In this document: in pieces, positions 56,404 to 64,000 of the stretch
Layout: every line of letters starts with the position of its first letter
Position numbering within the stretch: position 1 is the first letter of the stretch
NCBI RefSeq assembly: GCF_002943565.1
Contig: NZ_PJCH01000017.1
Span: 433,167-497,166, forward strand
DNA: 64,000 nt
From: Hyphococcus luteus
GTDB taxonomy: Bacteria; Pseudomonadota; Alphaproteobacteria; Caulobacterales; Parvularculaceae
Reading direction: 5' to 3'
The notes under the pieces: model-generated
What the model was told of the DNA's origin: nothing
Seen by the model: the letters and a program-made list of their open reading frames with translations, nothing else
The model's database searches: none
Program-made: the position numbers and the translations under genes

Positions 56404-59400
56404 GCCAGATAATCGTCGCCCAAGCCGCCGTTTAAAACATCGCCGCCGCCCCGGCCCGACAACGTATCGGCGCCGTCAAGACCTTCGAGCGTATCAGCGC
56501 CAGTCGAGCCAACGACGAAATCGTCTCCCGAACCGGCCGTTGCAGCGAGCTTATCCAGCGCGACCGAAACGCCGTCGCCGAAAATAATCTCTTCTATCCC
56601 ACCATTACCGGTGAAATCTGAAATTGTTACGGCGTCCAACGAGCCCGCAAAACTCAGATTCAAGTCACTACCAGACGGTGCGAAGCCGACATCCTTGAGG
56701 AGAATATCTTCTAAGATCAGCGTATCTCTGACGTCCCCGCCAGTGGCGTCTCCCGCATCGTCAATCGTGTCGCCCCCCTCACCCAGCCGATAAAGATATG
56801 TATCGGCTCCGAGACCACCGCTGAGCGTATCCGCATCATCGCCGCCGTCGAGTTCGTTTTCTCCGGCGTCACCCGTCAGACTGTCCGCATAATCACCGCC
56901 ATACACGCCCTCGATATCGATGAAACTGTCATTTAGCGCCTCCGCCCCACTAGCCATGTTTGCACCGAGATTGATTGAAACGGCGCCCGTGGCGTTTCTG
57001 TAATCAGCAATGTCGAAACCTGCGCCGCCATCGAGAATATCGGCGCCTGCGCCGCCATCGAGAACATCGTCTCCGCCGCCGCCGAGCAAGTTATCGGCTC
57101 CGGCGCCGCCTTCCAATACATCCTCGCCTGCCTGTCCAAGCAAGAGGTCGACTCCGCCAAGCCCGTGCAGCGTCTCGTCGCCGACAGACCCAAAGACGAT
57201 ATTATTTCCGGCATCTCCATCAATCACACCGTCAGCAAGACCGGCGGCAATTGCATAATCGCCGCTGGCGATATCAGCTCCCAAAGCGCGGAGCTTGATC
57301 AGCCCAGCCCCAATAAAGGCAAACTCCTCGATCGGCGCTCCAAGTGAAAACCAGTCTTTGAAGGTCAATCCGTCAGCAAAGTCATTAATGTCTTGAGGCG
57401 CGCCGCCGTTCGCTATGCCGATAACGAGGTCATCCCCAACCTGCTCGGCGAAAAGGTCTGTGAGATTGATCCCGAGACCAAATTCTATTCTGTCAGTCCC
57501 TTGATCGGCGCCGTCATTGACGCCATCCGCTAGATGCCGTTCGAGCGTTTTTGTCGTCCAGTCATAACGCCAGCGGTCGACCCACTTTGTCCCGTCGAAA
57601 ACGACATCGTCGTTTGCATCAAAAACTTTCCCATCCAACAGAGTGTACCCGGGCTCATATCCGCCTGCCTGCGTCCACACCGCTTCCCAATTATCCGTCA
57701 GAGCATCATAAACCGTGTCGCGCCCTTCGCCGCGCGCGATTTTAAAGATGTCATCCCCATAACCGCCGATCAGCGTGTCATCGCCTTCGTCGCCGACGAT
57801 AAGGTCGTTTCCCGACCCGCCATAGACGTCATCTCCGCCGCGCCCGCCAATGACCCGGTCATCGTCATTGCCGCCCATAAGACGGTCCGCCCCATCGCCG
57901 CCGACGACAATATCGTCATCGTCATCGCCAGTGATGATATCCGCGCCAGCTCCGCCAACACCGAAATCATCACCGCTCAGAAGGTAAATATTGTCGTCGC
58001 CTTCAGCGCCATTGATGAAATCGCTGCGATAGGTGCCGAACAGCGTATCGTTTCCGGAGGTGCCCTGGATGAAGGTTTCGAAAGCGCCAAGATTGATCTT
58101 CTGGCCATCCGAGAGCTGCAGGAACTCAACGCGCTTTAACGGATCGAACCATTCGGTAAGAACAATTTCCTCATCCGCCGTCCCCGGATCGCGGTCAAGG
58201 TCGATGATCACGACAAGATCGTCATAAGCCGCGCCGGTGGAAACCCGCTCGAAAAGCAGATGGTCGAAACCGATCCCTTCGCCCAGCACCAGCGTATCGA
58301 CGCCGCCGCGCGCATAGCCATTGACGCGGTAGGCAGCGCCGGCGCCGGATGAGAAATCGAGCGACGCCAGATTGCCGATGCGCGCTGCAAGATCGGCGCT
58401 CGCCTGGGCGTCGGCATCCCCTTCCAGGAAATCGTCAGGGCCGTCGCCGGCTTCCCAGACATAGAGATCGTCGCCGGCGCCGCCGCGCAGCGTATCGATA
58501 TCCGCGCCGCCATCGATGACGTCGTCGCCCGCCCCGCCCAGAAGCGTATCGGCGCCCGTTTCGCCGGAAAGCCAGTCAGAGCCTTCTGCGCCAATCAGGC
58601 TGTCTGCGCCGGCGCCGCCATTGAGGTAATTGCCGTCGTCGCCAGCGTTCGCGCTGAGCGTGTCGTTCCCTTCGCCGCCGAACAGCCAGTCGGCCGTGGC
58701 GCCGCCGAAGAGCACATCGTCGCCCGCGTCGCCGTAAAGGTCATTGCCGCGGTCGCCGCCATAGATCGTATCGTTTCCGTCCCCGCCGTGAATGACAGCG
58801 GCGGTGTCGATATCGAAATCTTCCGCAGGCGTTTCGCCATTGACCGTCACGGCGCCGCTCGACGGCGTCGCATCGAGCATGGAGCCGTTGACGACAATGC
58901 TGTCCGCGGCGGCGCTCCCTTCAATAACGTCCTTGCCGGAAGACGGAATATTGTCGCCGACGATCTTCGTTTGCGACTCCGAATCCGTGAAGGTGATCAG
59001 GCGTTCGCCCGTCGCGTCATCCACATCGAATTGCAGCGTCGAGACGGAAGCCGCGTCCTGGTCATTGAGGAAAAAGTCCCAGCCGCCAGTCCAGTCCGAC
59101 GCCGCCCGGCGATGCAGGCCGAGTTCCAGCGCCCTCTGGAAAGTAATGGCCCATCCGACCGAAAACGCGCTTTCCGGCGCGGATGTAATCAACGCATTGA
59201 TGACGCCGGGGTCGCCAAAATACTCCGAATAGTCCGCCGCGACCGTCAGATCGGCAAGCAGAAGCGACAGGTCATTTCCGGTCTTGGCGAATGCGCTGTC
59301 TTCAGCGCCGGTGACGCGCGGCCCGCTTGGGTTTTCCTGCGCTTCCAGGGATGAATGAAACGCGCGCTTTATGAATATGTCGCCGCCGAGAACCTCAACC

Positions 59401-61595
59401 TCCTCAAGCGCGTTCAAGACGCCGAAGGAGACAAGGTCCTCAATGCTTGTGAACGATTTGTCGGCGACATCCTCGCGACCGTTCTCACGATATTGATAAC
59501 GGTCTTTGTAGGTGCCGTAATGACCGGGCGTAATCTCAGCCGGATTGAGCAGTTCGCCGCCGACAGCGGCCAGAACGGAATTAAGCGTCTCGCCGGCCTG
59601 GCCTGCGATTTGCTCGGCAAGTTCGCGGTCCCCTTTGCCTTTCTTATAGGAGGCGCCGACAACAAATTCGCCTATCTGTCGGTTATAGACAAGGTCCGCG
59701 CCGGACCGCGGCGTCGTGCCGAAAAGATTGCCGATCACAGCGCCGATGATCTTTAACACAGGCTCCCAAACCAGCGATCCGCCGGGGAGCAGATTGCCAA
59801 TTGTCGAACCGACAAGGCCGCCAATTTTCGCGCCTAACTCTCCAGCAGGATTGTTCGCGATTTCCGCCGCAAGTTTAGTGCTTGCAAAAGAGACAGCGAC
59901 TTGCCCAAGCTTAGGGCCCAGATCATCAACTTTAAAGCCTTCGAGCAGGTCCGCATTGCCGTTTATGGCGTTGTTGCCAATCGTCGTGATAAGTTCAGTG
60001 CCGATTTCATTGAACAGAACCGCGCCAACTCCATCGAGTCCAAGCTTGTCTGTCAGGCTGGAAATAATCAGCCGCGCGCTCATCTCAGGGATTTTATTGA
60101 ATATCTGATCGAAATTGACGCCGCCGGAATCGAATAGCTGCGCATCATCAATGCCAAGCGTCCCGTTTATGACATTGGTTGCAAACTGATTGACAAGTGC
60201 GGCGCCAAATTGCTCCGCAAAAGAATCGCCCTCAAGGCCTATGCCATTAAGAATGAATTCGCTGAGATATGACGAAGCCACCTCAGCCGCTGCTGCCTGG
60301 AACCTCGCCGACAGCGAAGCCTCATCCGCCTTGTCTTCGTAAATCGCATCAAGCGCACGATCAATGGCTTCTTCAATAAGCGGATCAATGATAACGCCGG
60401 CAAAGTTTTCAGCCGTGCCCGAAAGCCCCAGAAGCCCGTCGATCTGTTCGGTGAACTCATTTACAAGAAGAGTTTCCCCGCTGTCTCTCAGCGCCGATTT
60501 AAGATCACTGACGAGAGCCGCTTCCGCGGCTTCCTTTTCTGCATCCGTCGTTTCTGGATCGTTTCGGACAGCGATAATTGACTGGGCGGAATCGATAAGA
60601 GAATCGACCGCCGCCGCGCTCAACCCCTCCGCAAATTCGCCGACAAAACCTTCAACACCCAGCGTCGCCACAAAGCGGGTCGCAAGGAAAGAACTGATTT
60701 GCCCCTGCGTGGCGTCAACGATGCCGTTAAGCAACTCTGCCGGTATGCCATCAAGAAGGCTTTCAGGTATGGGCGATCCATCTGGAGAGGTTTGCCCCTT
60801 CGTGCCGCTCAAATCGAAGGTAGCCGTGACCCCACCATTCGCAATAATTTCACCTAGATTTTTGCCTAGCGTCACAAGAGCAGCATCGACAATATTGTCG
60901 AGAAAAGGATTTTTGAGGCTAACGATATTACCAAGCTCAGAACCAAACTGTTCGCCGACTTCATTTCCTTCGGCGATAACGCTCCGCCGCCCCTCATCCT
61001 CGGCAAAAGCTTCAATAAACAGCTTCTCTAACTGTTTCTCACTTGGCCTATTATCTATAGCGTCAAAAAGCGCAGCTGAATTATCGGAGTCGCCAAAATT
61101 TAGTATAGCGTCGCGTAATTCCTGATTATCATCCACACCATCATTGTCTTCGTCAACAAATCTTTCCCCTAAAAGTCGGGTAGCTATATTGATTACGGTG
61201 CTATTTCCTTCGCTGTCCGCAACTAAGTGAACTCGTTTTTGGTATAGAATCTTATCTTGATTGCCGGGATCTTTAGTTGCCGTTTCAGCTATTAATTCGC
61301 CATTCTCTCCTAAAGTCAGGCGAGTCTTGATGTCAGCGAGCCCGTCACCATCAATATCAAAATCTTCAATCAAAGTTGATTGATTATGAACGCGATAACC
61401 GCCTGCAATATATGTTTGGAAACCCGCCACTTGCAAATTGTAGATTTTATATCGACCGGGCAGTGCTTCAACTTTATCTATCGGCTGTAACCGTCCAAAT
61501 TCGTCTACAACAATTGGGCGGTAAGCGACGCCCGGACCCCACCTGTTCTTGACGGTCGGCGTGGGCCATCATTGTCTCATTGATGAATTTCCGCT

Positions 61596-61892
61596 TTGAG
61601 GCATTTGATTTTGACCAGTGATAGAACGCATTCCGACCATGAGCGGAATCCCGAACGTGACCATCGCCGCCGCGCGCGGCGTGAAGATTTTGTTGAGGTC
61701 GTTGTGGATGATGACGCCGGCGACCAGCCGCGGGGCGAAGATCGTTATCGTTCGGGGCGTGCGCGCCGTTTTGACCGTGATAACAGCTCGCCGATTGAGA
61801 TAGAGGTCGGCGGGGCGACGGTGCGGGTTCTCCCGCGGACGGACCGGGTGCTGTTGAATATCGTGCTCGATGCGCTGCGCGGGCGGCGCTGA
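61596..61892 (+). CDS. tnpA: IS66 TnpA-like protein, probably N-terminally degenerate
   Basis: 98 residues from a TTG. The C-terminal part DFVEVVVDDD and SSPIEIEVGGATVRV is typical of IS66 TnpA, but the helix-turn-helix with the RRWS..EK motif that normally forms the N-terminal half is not visible. A frame break or truncation is likely, or an uncommon short TnpA. It lies eight bases ahead of tnpB. Confidence 0.45.
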   Translation: MRHLILTSDRTHSDHERNPERDHRRRARREDFVEVVVDDDAGDQPRGEDRYRSGRARRFDRDNSSPIEIEVGGATVRVLPRTDRVLLNIVLDALRGRR

Positions 61893-61899
61893 CCAGCCC

Positions 61900-62256
61900 A
61901 TGATCAACGGACATGCGCCGAAGCGCTTTTATCTCTATGCGAAGCCGGTCGACTTCCGCAAAGGCCATCAGGGCCTGTCGGTGATCGTCCAGGAAATCAC
62001 CAAGATTGATCTGTTCTCCGGCGCGGCGTTCATCTTCCGGCCGAAAAACGCACACGCGGTGAAGATTTTGACCTGGGACAGCTCCGGGCTCGTGCTTGTG
62101 CATAAAAAGATCGAAGACCGGTCGTTTCGCTGGCCGCCGATTAATGACGGCGTGATGTCGCTGTCGCCGGTTCAGTTCAGCGCGCTTGTGGAAGGCATTG
62201 ACTGGAGAAAAGTGCATACGGCGCGCCGAACGAGAAAGCCTAAAATTATCGCTTGA
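61900..62256 (+). CDS. tnpB: IS66 TnpB accessory protein
   Basis: 118 residues (start MINGHAPKRFYLYAKPVDFR) with the KGHQGLSVIVQ and FRPKNAHAVKILTWDSSGLVL motifs of IS66 OrfB, the accessory protein required together with TnpC for transposition. The usual D-M-R-K sequence is VDFRK here. Followed by tnpC after 46 bases. Confidence 0.9.
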   Translation: MINGHAPKRFYLYAKPVDFRKGHQGLSVIVQEITKIDLFSGAAFIFRPKNAHAVKILTWDSSGLVLVHKKIEDRSFRWPPINDGVMSLSPVQFSALVEGIDWRKVHTARRTRKPKIIA

Positions 62257-62302
62257 GTTTATCAAAAACTTGTTGGGAAAGAAAGCGAAACAGCGCACAT
62301 TA

Positions 62303-63943
62303 ATGTGCATGGATTTTCGCCTTGATCAGCTTCCTGACGATGCAGATGCGCTGAAGGCGATCATCGCTGCGCTGACGGTCGAAGCGCAGGCCGAAAAGGA
62401 AAAACTCACATCGGAAATCGCCGATCGCGACTGCAGCCTTGCGGAACGCGACGAAGAGATCGCCGGCCTGAAACATCGCGTCCAGTCACTGCAGGAATTA
62501 AACGACCGGCTCGACCATCATGTGCGGGTCCTCAATCGCGCCCAATATGGACGGCGTTCCGAAAAGCTCGACGCCGATCAGCTGGCGCTGCTGCTTGAAG
62601 ACACCGCACAGGCGATCGGCGAAATCCAACAGGCGCAGGAAGCGTTTGAGCCGGCGCTCGCCGAAAAGCGGGCGCGCAAGGCCAATCTCGGCGCCTTGCC
62701 GGCGAGCCTGCCTCGTGAAGACCAGGTCATCGAGCCGGTAGCGAACGTCTGCGCCGATTGCGGCTGCGCCCTGCACGTCATCGGCGAAGACGTCTCCGAG
62801 CGGCTCGACATCGTGCCGCAAAGGCTGCGAGTGATCCGCACCCGCCGCCCGCGCTATGGCTGCCGCAAATGCGAGAACGCGCTGGTCCAGGCGCCGGCGG
62901 CGCCGCATATCATCAGAAGCGGCCTGCCGACGGAGCGGTTGATCGCTAATGTGGTGGTCTCAAAGTTCGGCGATTATCTTCCCGCCTACAGGCAAGCCGA
63001 TATTTTTGCGAGGAGCGGCGTCGATCTTGACCGGTCGACGCTGTGCAACTGGATCGGGCGCGCGGCTTATGAAGTGCAGCCCGTCTATGATCGCCTCGTT
63101 ATGGACATCAAGCAGTCCGAGCCGCTCTTTTGCGACGAAACGCCGATGCCGGTGCTTGCGCCCGGCAATGGCGAGGTGAAGAAAGGCCAGCTTTGGGCGC
63201 TGGCGCGCGATCCGCGGCCTTACGCTGGCGATGAGCCGCCTGCAGTCGCCTATTTTTATAAGCCGGGCCGCTGCAAGGGGAGCGCGGCTGAAGTGCTCGA
63301 AGGCGTGAGCGGCGCCGTGCAGGTCGACGGGCTTAGTTCTTACAAGGCGGTCGCCAACGACACTCAAAAGAACAGCCCTATCGCGCTGTCATTTTGCATG
63401 GCGCATTTGCGCCGCCGGTTCTTCGACGAGATCAAGGACGGATACGGATCGATCGCCAAGGAAGCGGTCCAGAAAATAGCCAGGATCTATGAGGTCGAAG
63501 ACCCGATACGCGGCAAGCCGCCAAATCACCGGCGCGATGTGCGACAGGAAAAGGCCAAGCCCCTGATGGAAGAGTTCCATAAATGGCTGAAGGCGCAAAG
63601 CGAGATTCTGTCCCAGCGTTCAACGCTGATGGAGGATATCAATTACGCCTTCAATCATTGGGAAGGCCTGATGCGCTATCTCGATGACGGCAGGCTCGAA
63701 ATCGACTCGAATTTTGTCGAGCGTTCGATTCGTCCGATTGCAATATTGCGCAAAAACAGCCTGTTCGCCGGCAACGCCGAGGGCGCTCACAGCTGGGCCC
63801 GGTTCGCCTCGCTCCTGACAACGTGCAAACTCAATGATGTCAATCCGGAAGACTATCTCACCGACATCTTCACCAAAATCGCCAACGGCTGGCCGCAGGC
63901 CCGCATCGACGAACTCTTGCCGTTCGCATACGCTGCAAAATAA
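62303..63943 (+). CDS. tnpC: IS66 transposase TnpC
   Basis: 546 residues. N-terminal coiled coil (residues about 30-75), a zinc-binding CADCGC...CRKCENA region, and the DDE triad at D278 (LFCDETPMPVL), D342 (VQVDGLSSYKAV) and E473 (DSNFVERSIRPI). Full length with no frameshift, so it may be active. An alternative ATG lies six bases downstream (MDFRLDQL). Confidence 0.95.
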   Translation: MCMDFRLDQLPDDADALKAIIAALTVEAQAEKEKLTSEIADRDCSLAERDEEIAGLKHRVQSLQELNDRLDHHVRVLNRAQYGRRSEKLDADQLALLLEDTAQAIGEIQQAQEAFEPALAEKRARKANLGALPASLPREDQVIEPVANVCADCGCALHVIGEDVSERLDIVPQRLRVIRTRRPRYGCRKCENALVQAPAAPHIIRSGLPTERLIANVVVSKFGDYLPAYRQADIFARSGVDLDRSTLCNWIGRAAYEVQPVYDRLVMDIKQSEPLFCDETPMPVLAPGNGEVKKGQLWALARDPRPYAGDEPPAVAYFYKPGRCKGSAAEVLEGVSGAVQVDGLSSYKAVANDTQKNSPIALSFCMAHLRRRFFDEIKDGYGSIAKEAVQKIARIYEVEDPIRGKPPNHRRDVRQEKAKPLMEEFHKWLKAQSEILSQRSTLMEDINYAFNHWEGLMRYLDDGRLEIDSNFVERSIRPIAILRKNSLFAGNAEGAHSWARFASLLTTCKLNDVNPEDYLTDIFTKIANGWPQARIDELLPFAYAAK

Positions 63944-64000
63944 TTTACAATGTCAAAGAGCCAAGCGCGCAGATCATAGCACGCGTCAATCACCGCGTAA

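Larger units (their letters stand above)
47640..61520 (-). pseudogene. Giant RTX/malectin/PA14/cadherin surface protein, 5' part removed by IS66
   Basis: An open frame of about 4,640 codons runs from the IS66 end at 61520 to 47640. No ATG lies between the insertion and about 61436, and the protein sequence (VVDEFGRLQPIDKVEALPG) continues naturally up to the junction, so the true N-terminus is lost upstream. Counting from codon 61436: residues 1-790 form a thrombospondin-like Asp-rich start and a long Ala/Leu/Ile-rich helical region; 880-1715 RTX GGxGxD nonapeptides; about 1719-1880 malectin; RTX; about 2265-2405 PA14; RTX; about 2761-2866 He_PIG/cadherin-like; RTX; about 3052-3213 second malectin; RTX; 3526-4203 cadherin-like repeats; 4303-4413 Ca-binding Asp-rich segment; then a charged tail. 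RTX repeats fold on calcium after type I secretion. Such proteins are adhesins or surface-layer factors. No type I secretion genes are in the window. Whether the remainder is still made from an internal start is unknown. Confidence 0.85.
61521..64000 (+). mobile_element. IS66-family insertion element, right end outside window
   Basis: Begins with GTAAGCGACGCCCGGACC, matching the GTAAGCG start of IS66 inverted repeats, and carries tnpA-like, tnpB and tnpC genes in the usual order. The matching right repeat is not seen before the window ends 57 bases past tnpC. The eight bases ahead (61513-61520, ATTGGGCG) would be the target duplication, testable only outside the window. It interrupts the giant surface-protein gene. 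Confidence 0.9.

Noticed and set aside
51230..58830. Regularly spaced short repeats resembling a CRISPR array
   Set aside because: The period is 27 bases with varied sequence and codes for GGxGxD nonapeptides; there are no unique spacers or cas genes.
61569..61907. Minus-strand open frame inside the IS66 left end
   Set aside because: It is antisense to the recognisable TnpA C-terminus and has no recognisable motif.

Overview
The window is GC-rich, gene-dense chromosomal DNA from an alphaproteobacterium. Several signs point there: a gatCAB operon set, an FtsB-like gene in an eno/pdhA neighbourhood, the order ruvX-pyrB-plsY-dprA-topA-rnr, and a Lys-rich tail on TopA. Two adjacent DUF6491-type genes and the many exported lipoproteins suggest the Parvularculales/Hyphomonadaceae side of the class, but that placement is tentative. 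No rRNA, tRNA, CRISPR array, prophage or defence system was recognised.

Layout. 0-3.9 kb: a surface-polysaccharide edge (asparagine-synthase-type amidotransferase cut by the window start, a FemAB/CelD-like acyltransferase, a GT4 glycosyltransferase). 3.9-9.1 kb: GNAT and flavoprotein oxidase pair, then eno, GNAT, FtsB-like and pdhA on the minus strand. 9-15 kb: a lipoprotein, L32, small exported proteins, two DUF6491 genes, cysK and an exported M20 peptidase. 15-21 kb: gatB, an alpha/beta hydrolase, a desaturase, gatA and gatC. 21-35 kb: an M1-like zinc lipoprotein, ruvX, pyrB, plsY, dprA, topA, a compact ECF41 sigma-factor operon with a matching promoter, a two-repeat PepSY-like protein, an M23 lipoprotein and rnr. 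35-42 kb: exported versions of enzymes that are usually cytosolic (oligopeptidase B-like, MsrA, M3 oligopeptidase), then a periplasm-independent agmatine deiminase-like gene. 42-46.3 kb: an FMN riboswitch followed by a TonB-dependent receptor and an MFS transporter, a good candidate for a complete flavin uptake route across both membranes. 46.3-64 kb: a glycosyltransferase, a very large RTX/malectin/PA14/cadherin surface protein gene on the minus strand, and an IS66-family element inserted into its 5' part and running off the window end.

The most interesting items are (i) the riboswitch-controlled receptor/transporter pair, (ii) the ECF41 operon with an exact TGTCACA-N16-CGTC promoter and an added membrane protein, (iii) the giant adhesin-like gene with a duplicated malectin module, broken by IS66, and (iv) two families of mosaic palindromic intergenic repeats, one with interleaved arms. 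All functions are inferred from sequence by eye; no database search was run.
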